A DNA stretch of 64,000 nucleotides from Nostoc sp. CENA543 (lineage in GTDB: Bacteria; Cyanobacteriota; Cyanobacteriia; Cyanobacteriales; Nostocaceae). The stretch's first letter is position 1. Each line of letters begins with the position of its first letter. Positions 52,750-61,430 of the stretch are shown here, one piece after another. The notes below the pieces were generated by a model. The model saw only the letters and a program-made list of their open reading frames with translations. It did not search any database and was not told the DNA's origin. The position numbers and the translations under genes are program-made. The stretch covers positions 4,078,501 through 4,142,500 of the forward strand of contig NZ_CP023278.1 in assembly GCF_002896875.1 (NCBI RefSeq). The letters are read 5' to 3'.

Positions 52750-54273
52750 CTATAGTTCCACTCCTCCCTGCTTTAATTTTTTAAATGGATCTAACAGAAA
52801 ATCGATGATGCGGCGTTGTCTAACTACTACTTCTGCTGTAGCGGTGTCTCCAGGACGCAGAGGAATACATTGATTAGCGGTAGGCATACAATGTTGATAT
52901 AATGCAATATCTAATTGATATGCTGCTACTTTGCCACTTGCTGTGTCTATCTCAAATGTAGTAGGAGAAATTTCGATTAATTTACCTTCTATGACTCCGT
53001 AATCTTGAAAAGGATAGGCATCAAATTTGAGTTTTACAGGCAATCCCGTTTGCAAAGAACCACTTTCAGTAGTTGCCATCTGCGCTCTAATGACTAAAGG
53101 TGAATTAATGGGTGAAATTTCTGCAATCATTGTTCCAGGTTGCACCACCGAACCTGCTCTTTGAATTGGCAGTTGGAAAACTGTACCATCCACAGGTGCT
53201 TTTAACTCTCTTTGGCTTAACTGGAATTTTAATGCCTCTATTTGACTTTTATTTTGAGCTATTTCTGCTTTGAGAGCAGTAATTTCTCTATCTAAGTTCT
53301 TGAGTTGTTCTTCACTTTTGAGAATAGCTAATTTTCCAGCATGATTTAAACTCTGAAAACTCCGTTCTTTTTCCTGAATGCGTAACTGTGATTGTTCAAT
53401 ATTAGCTTTGGCTTGCCTGATAGTTCTTTCATAACTATTTAGTTGTTCTGCTAGCCTGAGTTTTGATTGTTCAACATCTGATTTGGATTGTTCTAGTAAT
53501 TTGGTTCTTTCTTTAGCTATATCTTGCTTGTCTACTAGATTAATTTCTGGAACTATTCCTTCTTGCCAAGCTTGTTTGTAACGTTCTACTTCTCTGCTGG
53601 CACTGTTTAAGCTAATTTCGACTAAATTAGAAGTAATGCGACTATGTTCTAAAGCTTTTCTTGCCTGATTAACTTGAGCTAGTTTTTCTTCTTCTTGGAA
53701 ATTAAAGGAGTTAATAATAGCCTTAAGATTCTGTCTTTCTTGGTCAATTTGTGCTTGTTTTTCTAACTCTTGGGCTTGATTTTGCTGGCGTTGAACCGTC
53801 CAAGCTAGGGCTAGTTGATTTTTTAATAAATTGAGTTGTGATAGTTGGTTTAATTGTCCTTCTAATTTCGTTTGTGCCTGTCTTAACTCAGTATTAACTA
53901 ACTCAGATTCTAATACTAATAAAGCCTGCCCTGCCTTGACTGATTCCCCCTCTTTAACTAAGATTTTTTCCACAGTTCCTGATACAGCCGCATCTAATCT
54001 GACTGTTTTACCTTCAGGTTCTAATCTGCCTCTTGCTGTACCGGTTTCATCAACTTGAGAAAACATTGCCCAAGGTAAAGCTATCGAGATAAAAATCACT
54101 AAAAAATATAAAATTCCTCTTGTCCAAGTTTGCGGTAAGCTATCTAGTAATTCTTTGGTGACATTAGACCAATCATCATTAGCCCTAGTAGACTCTGACG
54201 ATGTAGTTAACTGTTCATGCACTTTTTCTTCATGCACTGGAGGTGGAACAAATCCATTCAAGGTGTTAGGCAT
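52750..54273 (-). CDS. HlyD-family membrane-fusion (adaptor) protein
   Basis: A 507-aa type I secretion adaptor. The cytoplasmic N-terminus (about 1-50) is followed by one membrane helix (about 54-74, GILYFLVIFISIALPWAMF). The split lipoyl domain (VSGTVEKILVKEGESVKAGQALLVLES; ELKAPVDGTVFQLPIQRAGSVVQPGTM) encloses a long coiled-coil hairpin (about 125-340). A C-terminal beta-barrel follows. It bridges the ABC exporter to an outer-membrane channel (TolC-like, not in the window). It lies 35 bp after the exporter gene, in the same operon. Confidence 0.93.
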   Translation of the reverse strand: MPNTLNGFVPPPVHEEKVHEQLTTSSESTRANDDWSNVTKELLDSLPQTWTRGILYFLVIFISIALPWAMFSQVDETGTARGRLEPEGKTVRLDAAVSGTVEKILVKEGESVKAGQALLVLESELVNTELRQAQTKLEGQLNQLSQLNLLKNQLALAWTVQRQQNQAQELEKQAQIDQERQNLKAIINSFNFQEEEKLAQVNQARKALEHSRITSNLVEISLNSASREVERYKQAWQEGIVPEINLVDKQDIAKERTKLLEQSKSDVEQSKLRLAEQLNSYERTIRQAKANIEQSQLRIQEKERSFQSLNHAGKLAILKSEEQLKNLDREITALKAEIAQNKSQIEALKFQLSQRELKAPVDGTVFQLPIQRAGSVVQPGTMIAEISPINSPLVIRAQMATTESGSLQTGLPVKLKFDAYPFQDYGVIEGKLIEISPTTFEIDTASGKVAAYQLDIALYQHCMPTANQCIPLRPGDTATAEVVVRQRRIIDFLLDPFKKLKQGGVEL

Positions 54274-54308
54274 GACTTTGATTAATTTGTAGACAATAAA
54301 TTTGGGGA

Positions 54309-57014
54309 TTAATTGACAGGGCTGAGTTGCTGTTGATTAAGATAGAAGTAATGACCCTTTTTATTCATTAATTCTTCGTGAGTTCCCTGTTCAATTAATA
54401 GTCCTTTGTCAAGAACTAGAATCAAATCTGCATTACGCACTGTGGATAAACGATGGGCAATTACTAGAGTAGTTCTACCCTTGAGAATTGTGTTGAAATT
54501 ACGCTGAATAATTCTTTCTGATTCTGCATCTAGATGGGAGGTTGCTTCATCTAAAATGAGTAATTTAGGATCACCTAATAATGCTCTGGCGATCGCAATT
54601 CTCTGACGTTGTCCTCCAGAGAGCATTCCACCACCTTCACCTATCTGTGTTTCGTAGCCTAGAGGTAGCTTTTTAATGAACTCATCCGCGCCGGCTAATT
54701 TAGCAGCTGCAATCACTGATTCTAAAGAGGCACTAGGAGAACCTAAACTAATATTGTCCCTAATCGTACCGCCAAACAAAAATGTATCTTGGTCAACTAC
54801 TCCCACCTGTTCCCGCAAGGAATGTAAGGAAATACTAGTAATATCCTGTCCATCAATCAATACTTTGCCATCTGTAGGAGGATACAAGCCTAAAACTAAC
54901 TTAGAAATTGTCGTTTTACCTGAGCCACTCCGCCCCACTAAAGCCACCATTTGACCTGGTTTAATTTCAAAAGTCAAATTTTCTAAAATATTCATATCGC
55001 TTTCTGGATGATAGCGAAAGGTCACACGATCAAAGCGAATATGTCCCTTGATTGGTGGTAAAGATTGACGAGATTGATATTGTAAGTCTTCTTCTGCTTC
55101 AGTGTCTAAAACATCATTAATCCGTTCCACAGCAATTGTGACTTCTTGCAATTCATTCCACAAAACTATGAGTCTTTGAAAGGGCGTAATAATGTTACCC
55201 AGTAGCATATTAAAGGCTACCAATTGACCAATAGTTAATTGATTGTTAATTACTTGATGTGCGCCGAACCAAAGTAAGGCTGTACTGACAACAGCTTGAA
55301 TAGTATTGCTGAAAATTTGGAGGCGATTGCCAATTACTTGCCCAGAAAAACTGGTTTTGATTTCTTTATTGAGTAAATCTTCCCAATGCCAACGGACTGT
55401 TTGTTCTACGGCTGTGGATTTAACTGTGCGTACACCAGATAAGACTTCAATTAGGTAACTACTTTCATTGGCATAGGCGTTAAATATTTCCCTAGATATT
55501 TTACGTAAAAACGGCGTAGCAACTAGTGCCAAAATGAAGAAAGGTGGCACAATTACCAATACTAATAATGCCATTTTCCAGCTATACCACAACATCAAAC
55601 CCACATAGATTACAACTGTGAGTAAATCTAGGAGAATTGATAAGGCTTCGCCGGAAAGGAAGCGTTGAATTTTGCGATTTTCTTGCACACGGGAGATAAT
55701 ATCCCCCACATAACGAGATTCAAAAAAGCTTAAAGGTAAGCGGAGAGTATGACGAATAAATGCCACAATCAAAGCCACATCTATTTTATTGGCTGTGTGG
55801 TCGAGCAAGTATTGTCTTAACCCTGTCATTGCTACGCGGAATAGGTTAAAGATAAGCAAGCCTAAACCGACGGCAAATAAAGTTAATTCGGAACGCTGTA
55901 CAACTACTCTATCTAAAATTAGCTGAGTAAATAGAGGTGTAATTAACCCAAATATTTGGATAAATACAGAGGCGATGAACACCTCAAACATTACTAAACC
56001 GTGCGGCTTAACTAATTCAAAAAATTGCCAAAAAGGTGTTGTTGCTTCTTGAGTATCTTTCAAGAAAACAGTTGGTTGCAGTAGTAATGTGTACCCAGTC
56101 CAATCGGCTTTAAATTCTTCATGGGTAAGGGTGCGTTGACCGATCGCCGGATCGGCAACAATAACGTGTTTAGATGTAATTTGATAGACAACTATATAAT
56201 GTTTGCCTTCCCAGTGTGCGATCGCAGGTAAGTTTTGTTTAGCTAGTTGGTCTAAGCTAGCTTTGACTGGTCGTGTTGAAAAGCCAATACTTTCTGCGGC
56301 GGCGGATAACCCACGCAAGGATGCACCGTTACGATCTACATTGGCGATATCTCGTAAGCGATTGACACTCACACGTTTTCCCCAGTAACGAGATACCATC
56401 ACTAAACAAGCTGCACCACAGTCTGACGCACTTTGTTGAGCAAAAAAAGGATAACGACGAGTTACTTTTTGTAAGAGATGACCTACGCGTTGACTGGGAT
56501 GTGGAAAGTAGGCTTTACTGATGGTCTTCGGTTTAGACTCAGCGACTGGTATGGATGGGGAATGATTTTGAGTTTCTGTTGGCTGTGAAGAATGATTTAA
56601 TAAACGATGACGCGATCTAGCTTTGGCTAAGAGATGTTCTTTGATAGCGGGATATTTTTGCATCCAAGCAGTAATCACATCACCAGGAATCAAGCACAAT
56701 TGCAAATTGACACTCGCCCTCGCCCCATAAGGCTGAAATTTCTGGTCTGGAAATAGGGTGAATTCTCCAAATGATTCTCCACTTTCCAGGGTGGTGATCA
56801 ATTCTCCGTCTTGATTGAGTAATCGGACTTTACCCGCGATCGCAATATACACTCCAGCCTCAACGTTTTCTCCTGTCCAAAACTTACCGATTTTGGGGTT
56901 GAGGAATTTAAATTTTGGGTAGCAGCGTTGAAATTCTACTAATGGTAGAGAATAACCCAAAACATTGTTTAACAGTTCTGGCGAAACCAACTGATCGGAT
57001 AGCTTCTGCACCAT
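54309..57014 (-). CDS. Peptidase-containing ABC exporter (C39 peptidase) with N-terminal cNMP-type domain
   Basis: A 901-aa exporter for Gly-Gly leader peptides. Residues about 20-140 form a cyclic-nucleotide-binding-like domain (VYIAIAGKVRLLNQDGELITTLESGESFGEFTLFP). The C39 peptidase domain (about 185-315) has the catalytic Cys in QQSASDCGAACLVMVSRYWG, His in GKHYIVVY and Asp in ADPAIG. Six membrane helices follow (about 335-600). The ATPase has Walker A VGRSGSGKTT, signature LSGGQRQR and Walker B LLILDEATSHLD. It cleaves leaders after Gly-Gly and pumps the core out. It is the only such exporter in the window. Its start overlaps the HTH gene by 107 bp. Confidence 0.95.
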   Translation of the reverse strand: MVQKLSDQLVSPELLNNVLGYSLPLVEFQRCYPKFKFLNPKIGKFWTGENVEAGVYIAIAGKVRLLNQDGELITTLESGESFGEFTLFPDQKFQPYGARASVNLQLCLIPGDVITAWMQKYPAIKEHLLAKARSRHRLLNHSSQPTETQNHSPSIPVAESKPKTISKAYFPHPSQRVGHLLQKVTRRYPFFAQQSASDCGAACLVMVSRYWGKRVSVNRLRDIANVDRNGASLRGLSAAAESIGFSTRPVKASLDQLAKQNLPAIAHWEGKHYIVVYQITSKHVIVADPAIGQRTLTHEEFKADWTGYTLLLQPTVFLKDTQEATTPFWQFFELVKPHGLVMFEVFIASVFIQIFGLITPLFTQLILDRVVVQRSELTLFAVGLGLLIFNLFRVAMTGLRQYLLDHTANKIDVALIVAFIRHTLRLPLSFFESRYVGDIISRVQENRKIQRFLSGEALSILLDLLTVVIYVGLMLWYSWKMALLVLVIVPPFFILALVATPFLRKISREIFNAYANESSYLIEVLSGVRTVKSTAVEQTVRWHWEDLLNKEIKTSFSGQVIGNRLQIFSNTIQAVVSTALLWFGAHQVINNQLTIGQLVAFNMLLGNIITPFQRLIVLWNELQEVTIAVERINDVLDTEAEEDLQYQSRQSLPPIKGHIRFDRVTFRYHPESDMNILENLTFEIKPGQMVALVGRSGSGKTTISKLVLGLYPPTDGKVLIDGQDITSISLHSLREQVGVVDQDTFLFGGTIRDNISLGSPSASLESVIAAAKLAGADEFIKKLPLGYETQIGEGGGMLSGGQRQRIAIARALLGDPKLLILDEATSHLDAESERIIQRNFNTILKGRTTLVIAHRLSTVRNADLILVLDKGLLIEQGTHEELMNKKGHYFYLNQQQLSPVN

Positions 57015-57633
57015 GAATTTCTGACTCCGTACCTAATTTTGCTAAATCTATGGGCATTAATCCTAGATTTTCTGGGGTATCTTCGGATTTCAGGTCGTGA
57101 ATCAATATGTGGGAATTTCCATGTTTTTTCACTGTGTTTTTTGACGCTTGATCGACCTGTGGACGAGTCGATAATCCCATTTGTTTGAGGAGTCTTTTAA
57201 TATGGCGATCGCTAATTTCAATTCCTAATTCTTTGGCCAAATGTTTTTGCAACCAACTAGCAGTCCAGCGTCGAAAAGCATAGCCATAATCACGGGGACT
57301 GTGACTGATTAATTCTCTTAAACGTGCTAAATATTGATCATTAATTGCTTTAGGACGACCCACAGGACAGTCTTGCCATTGGTGCGCCATCCCACTCCGC
57401 GCTATGTGCATCCAATATCTGGCTGTAGCTGGACAACAACCCAATTCCTGACAAATCGCAGTCTGAGATTTTCCCTGATCAGTTAACAGCATAATTTCAA
57501 TACGCTGACGGTAAGAAGCAGGTAAATCCTCTTGCAAACTTTTTTGCAGTAGCCTACGTTGGAAAGGCGTTAAAAATTTGCCCGTATAACTATCCGCAAT
57601 TTTTATTGGCGTGTTTACTGACGATTGAGACAT
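56908..57633 (-). CDS. IS630-like HTH protein, probable regulator of the export operon
   Basis: A 241-aa protein. Residues about 18-175 look like the DNA-binding half of an IS630-type transposase: LTPFQRRLLQKSLQEDLPASYRQRIEIMLL, TAICQELGCCPATARYWMHIA, and a second winged helix (WTASWLQKHLAKELGIEISDRHIKRLLKQMG). The DDE catalytic domain is absent. The last about 36 codons overlap the exporter gene in another frame, which suggests coupled expression. It is best read as a transposase-derived regulator, though a decayed transposase fused to junk is possible. It is the first gene of the minus-strand operon. Confidence 0.72.
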   Translation of the reverse strand: MSQSSVNTPIKIADSYTGKFLTPFQRRLLQKSLQEDLPASYRQRIEIMLLTDQGKSQTAICQELGCCPATARYWMHIARSGMAHQWQDCPVGRPKAINDQYLARLRELISHSPRDYGYAFRRWTASWLQKHLAKELGIEISDRHIKRLLKQMGLSTRPQVDQASKNTVKKHGNSHILIHDLKSEDTPENLGLMPIDLAKLGTESEIHGAEAIRSVGFARTVKQCFGLFSTISRISTLLPKI

Positions 57634-57984
57634 ATTAGGTTACTGAACACACTAAATTGTAAGCATCCCAACTAATAACTGTTTCTTAAACGAGTAACAG
57701 TTAGTATTTGCGGTATACAACGCGATAAAACTTTATGAGGTAAGCATTTGCAGAATTAGTTTAGTATTCTACACATCCCATAACTATCGACAGACAACAC
57801 CAATCAACATCTTTTAGCTTGTTGAATGTTTTTATGCAATGTAAAAACTTGCTTGCAAAATTTTTAATTTCAACATAATCAGAAATATATTTTAAATTCA
57901 CTTTTTATGTAGTAAATAAAAGGTTAAAATTAGACAAAAATTTAGTTAAGTAGTAAATACAGATACACCCTTATTTAAATAAAA

Positions 57985-58014
57985 AACCTTAAAAAATAAT
58001 TATTTTTTAAGGTT
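57985..58014 (-). terminator. 30-bp perfect palindrome, terminator-like
   Basis: The arms AACCTTAAAAAATAA and TTATTTTTTAAGGTT meet without a loop. On the minus strand TTTTATTTAAA follows. It is 173 bp beyond the stop of the four-repeat protein gene and could end its transcript. Confidence 0.65.
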
Positions 58015-58136
58015 GAGATTCAATTAAAGATATTTAATTCAGCAACAATCTGGCAATACCATCTTTAGCGCAGTCCTCAATTATTCCTGAAAAACCAGTT
58101 AGTCCATTGCGTTAGCGTAGCGGGGCGGGAACATCG

Positions 58137-58177
58137 TTGCGAATTGCGAATTGCGAATTGCGAATTGCGAATTGGTT
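58137..58177. repeat. GCGAATT heptamer tandem repeat
   Basis: Five units of GCGAATT just after the stop of the four-repeat protein gene. The same unit occurs at 24939-24970 and inside the MITE at 59922-60029. Confidence 0.85.
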
Positions 58178-58187
58178 TAACTCTATC

Positions 58188-59429
58188 TTAAACTCTGGGG
58201 TTTAGAATTACTTGTGAACCAGATTGATCTACATTGTAAGTCCAAAACTGATTCCTCACTCTCACAGTCACTTCCCAACCGTCGATGGGTTGATATTCTC
58301 TCGTGCAGATTTCGCCAAAACTAAATTCACAAAAGTTACCAAAAGTTTTTGGTGTAGCAGTGGTAATTTCTACTTGGCGTTGAGATAAACCAGAACGTTG
58401 AATAGCATCATCAATCACATGATTAGCGATCGCTGTTGGTAAGGTATTATTTCTGGTGACAATTGCTTTGGGGTCTAAAATAATTTCTGAACCAGACTGA
58501 TTTACATGATAAGTCCAAGACTGATTCCGTACCCTGACAATTACTTCCCAACCGTCAACAGGCCGATATTCGTCAGTGCAGATTTCCCCAAATTTAAACA
58601 CGCAAGAGTTACCAAAAACTTGGCGAGTAGCATTAGTAATTTGCAACTGTTGTGGAGAAACACCAAAACTTCTAGCTGCATTATCTAGAATATTATTGGC
58701 GATCGCTCTGGGTAATGTATTATTATTCGCCACAATCGCCTTTGGATCTAAAACCATATGCGAACCGAAGCGATCTACATGATAAGTCCAAGATTGATTT
58801 CGCACCTTGACAATCACTTCCCAACCTAAGATGGGGTTATATTGTTGTGGGCAAACTTCCCCAAAACCGAACTCGCAGGAATTGCCAAAAGTTTTAGGTT
58901 TGGCTTGAGTAATCGCTAAATCTTCTCTTGCTAGACCAGAACGTCTGCTGGCATCACCGAGAACATTGTAAGCGATCGCCTGGGGTAATCTATTGTTGCC
59001 CTCCACATTAACTTTAGGGTCTAACAGAATTTGTGAACCAGACCTGTTAACATGATATTTCCAAGGCTGATTCCGCACCATCACAATTACTTCCCAACCT
59101 TCAATGGGGCGATATTCCTTAGTACAAATCTCCCCAAAATTAAACACACAAGCGTTACCAAAAGTTTTGCGCGTAGAGTTAGAAATGTGAATACGGCGAA
59201 TAGGGACTCCCGAACGGTTTGAAGCATCCCGAATAATTGCATTCACAATATTTCGGGGTGGGCGATTCTGGAATGATTGAGATAATTGTATTGGTTGTGG
59301 AATAGGAGCTGCGATCGCTGTATGCTTGCTAACAATATCAAATCCCGAAGATAAAAGACCGGTTAAAGCCAAAGTCAAAACCCAGCTTCTATTACCAACA
59401 ACCCGAAATAAGTGATTCATTGATTTCAT
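58188..59429 (-). CDS. Exported protein made of four tandem 90-residue repeats
   Basis: A 413-aa protein. A signal peptide is near 1-40 (SWVLTLALTGLLSSGFDIVSKHTAIA). The rest is four copies of a unit of about 91 residues. Each has a helical half (LPxAIANxxLDDAxRRSG), then FGNxCxFxFGEICTxEYxPIDGWEV and VRVRNQxWTYHVxxSGSxxxLDPK. Each unit has two Cys eight residues apart, likely a disulfide. Units 2-4 are the most alike. I do not know a function. The unit alone is a frequent small exported domain in cyanobacteria, but four in a row is notable. It stands alone with a possible alternative start at codon 4. Confidence 0.8.
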   Translation of the reverse strand: MKSMNHLFRVVGNRSWVLTLALTGLLSSGFDIVSKHTAIAAPIPQPIQLSQSFQNRPPRNIVNAIIRDASNRSGVPIRRIHISNSTRKTFGNACVFNFGEICTKEYRPIEGWEVIVMVRNQPWKYHVNRSGSQILLDPKVNVEGNNRLPQAIAYNVLGDASRRSGLAREDLAITQAKPKTFGNSCEFGFGEVCPQQYNPILGWEVIVKVRNQSWTYHVDRFGSHMVLDPKAIVANNNTLPRAIANNILDNAARSFGVSPQQLQITNATRQVFGNSCVFKFGEICTDEYRPVDGWEVIVRVRNQSWTYHVNQSGSEIILDPKAIVTRNNTLPTAIANHVIDDAIQRSGLSQRQVEITTATPKTFGNFCEFSFGEICTREYQPIDGWEVTVRVRNQFWTYNVDQSGSQVILNPRV

Positions 59430-59673
59430 ATAACCTCCAGGCGAGGCTTGTACCTTATAGAATTGACGGAAAAATTCTCAACGAGTTGATCAAGAACCGT
59501 TAAGAACCTCATATATATAGAAATCAGTCATCGGAATATGTTTTACGCAATCAAGAAAGTAAGAGTATAGGGGTGAGGGGTGTAAGGGTAGGGCTAATTC
59601 ATGTTCTACAGAGAAAAATCAGACTCATATTCGTGCGTAGGCTACTTACTGAGACAAATTGACACTCCCCTGG

Positions 59674-60990
59674 CTAAAGCCGAGGGGATTCTACCTTCAC
59701 CCTAGCTACTTGCTCAACCAGGGTTTCCCCAAGTAGAGTAGAGGTTGCTAGTCCAGTAGCGTTACTTTGGGACTGCCCATCCCTAGCGATGCCGCGATTC
59801 AGAATATTTTTTGCAGCATTCACATCTCTTTGTAGCTCACATCCACAACTACATTTATGGGTACGAGTTGAAAGAGATTTTTTGACTATTGCACCACAAT
59901 CACTACATTTTTGAGATGTCATACCAATTCACAATTCGCAATTCGCAATTCGCAATTCGCAATTAAAAAACTTAGATGTAGCAAGGATTTTAGGGTTTAC
60001 ATCTGTATCAGATTTTTCGTGAAATGGTATCATTTTAGGATTGACAGCAACAAGTTTTGTCTGAAACTTGATTGCAAAATATTCTAACCAACGACGGAAC
60101 AAGCCCCAGCTAACATCATTAATTGATTTAGCAAGACAGTGATTTTTCACCATGTTATTCACCCTTAAATCTTCGTAGACGACTAAGGCGTTAACCTTGC
60201 ATACGTTACGCGCTATTCTCTTAGCGTGTTCACTCCGTTGTCTACTTACTTTTAAGTGCTTCCGAGCATATTTCTGCCTAGCTTTTCGTCGTTTGTTTTT
60301 ACCTTTCTCCTTTTTGTAAATCTGACGTTGAGCGTGTTTAATTGATTTTTCTGCTTTCCTTAAGAACCTGGGATTGGGTTCATGATATCCATCGGAATCA
60401 GAGTAGAAATATTCCAAACCAACATCTAAACCAATCTCACCATCAGCAATTCTGGATTCACTCAATGGTTCAGTTTTAATTGCAAACTGACAATAGTACC
60501 CATCTGCTTTTCTGACTAACCGAACCCGCTTAATTGACTTAACTGGGTAAGTGTGAATATCCCACTTACCGAGTAACTTAACTTCACCTATGCCTTTTTT
60601 ATCAGTGAAGGTAATACGTCGTTTAGTGGGATGTAGTGACCATCCAGAAGTCTTATATTCAACAGAACGATTGTCTCTCTGAAAACGCGGATATCCTTTC
60701 TTGCCTTGAACTTTAGATTTGCAATTACCGTAAAATCTATCAATAGCTGACCATGCTCTTTCGGTTGCAGATTGACAAGCCATTGAGTTAAGTTCTTCTA
60801 CAAATTTAAACTCTTTGCGTAGTGCTGTTGAGTAGTTATTAAGAGCGACTTTATTCATGAGCGCTTCTTTTGGTGCATCCATCCAGTAACAAATAGCTTT
60901 ATTTCTAATGAACTGCGTAGTTCTAATAGCTTCGTCTATAGATTGATACTGCGACTTTGTACCTTTGATTTTGTACTCTAACACCAGCAC
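59674..60990 (-). pseudogene. tnpB: tnpB split by a MITE insertion
   Basis: The N-terminal 330 or so codons (GTG start at 60990 after GGGGGTGATTAAGTA) carry RuvC Asp in LDVGLEYFYSDSDG and Glu in VVYEDLRVNNM, and run to KLVAVNPK. The MITE follows. After it, TSQKCSDCG...CSCGC and the last Asp in LQRDVNAAKNIL continue. Element plus one target copy is 111 bp, a multiple of three, so the frame is kept; the gene is stopped only by a TGA inside the element. Without it the product would be about 401 aa, as in the intact TnpB at 22565. The two pieces are probably inactive. Confidence 0.88.
59922..60029. mobile_element. MITE-like element, family A copy 3, inside tnpB
   Basis: 108 bp with ends TACCAATTCA and TGAAATGGTA, flanked by TCA on both sides (59919-59921 and 60030-60032). 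The left part is a run of AATTCGC heptamers. The right part, AGGGTTTACATCTGTATC, is shared with copy 1 (21692-21822). Insertion in a coding gene makes the element limits and the TNA target duplication easy to see. Confidence 0.9.
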
Positions 60991-61061
60991 TACTTAATCA
61001 CCCCCTTTAATTGCTTCGTCTTTAGTTATGATATCATGAACAGGTAGCCAATGGGGGACAA

Positions 61062-61217
61062 ATGAAGACGAAAAGATTAAACGTGAGGCTAACTGACCGC
61101 AGGTATCATAAACTAACTTTATTAGCTGCTCAGTTAGATAAAACTATCAGTAGTCTTGTTGATGAGTGGATAGATTCTTTGCCAGAACCTAAAAAACCAA
61201 ACGTCACTGAAGGCTAA
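61062..61217 (+). CDS. Small ribbon-helix-helix protein beside tnpB
   Basis: A 51-aa protein, MKTKRLNVRLTDRRYHKLTL then LAAQLDKTISSLVDEWIDSL, with the ribbon-helix-helix pattern of CopG/Arc-type DNA-binding proteins (strand LNVRLTD, helices RYHKLTLLAAQ and TISSLVDEWIDSL). It is preceded by AATGGGGGACAA, a fair ribosome-binding site. It is divergent from the tnpB start, 71 bp away, and may repress it. Genes of this kind often accompany TnpB elements in cyanobacteria. It is a short call but well supported by the fold pattern. Confidence 0.75.
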   Translation: MKTKRLNVRLTDRRYHKLTLLAAQLDKTISSLVDEWIDSLPEPKKPNVTEG

Positions 61218-61238
61218 AGCCTTTTAAGTTGTTTTCAT

Positions 61239-61289
61239 CCCCGGAGTAACAGCAACGTAATACGCAACTACGTTGCTGTTACTCCGGGG
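61239..61289 (+). terminator. Perfect 21-bp hairpin after the small RHH gene
   Basis: The left arm (61239-61259) and right arm (61269-61289) are exact complements around a 9-base loop; the arms begin CCCCGGAGTAAC and end GTTACTCCGGGG. TTTTCAACC follows. It could be the terminator of the RHH gene, or the folded left end of the tnpB element. The length of the perfect stem is unusual. Confidence 0.75.
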
Positions 61290-61430
61290 TTTTCAACCTA
61301 CCTTTTATAACCAAGGAACGAAAGTATCAAGTTCCTAACATTTTCTCTCGCCACAAAGAATCAGCCCTAGGGGTTGGGGGTTAGGTTTTGGGCTAACTTT
61401 TCCACATAACTTGAAAAGTCAGCTACACTC

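Larger units (their letters stand above)
57634..58187. other. Spacer upstream of the export operon
   Basis: The 550 bp contain the promoter region of the HTH-exporter operon (57634 to about 57900, AT-rich), a 30-bp palindrome at 57985 and a heptamer repeat at 58137. No gene is seen. Confidence 0.55.
59655..60990 (-). mobile_element. Second IS200/IS605-group tnpB element, disrupted
   Basis: The minus-strand element runs from the tnpB start at 60990 to a right-end hairpin at 59667-59685 (CCCC TGGCT AAA GCC GAGGGG). No tnpA is present. A divergent small ribbon-helix-helix gene lies beside its left side (61062). The tnpB inside is split by a MITE at 59922-60029. Confidence 0.7.
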
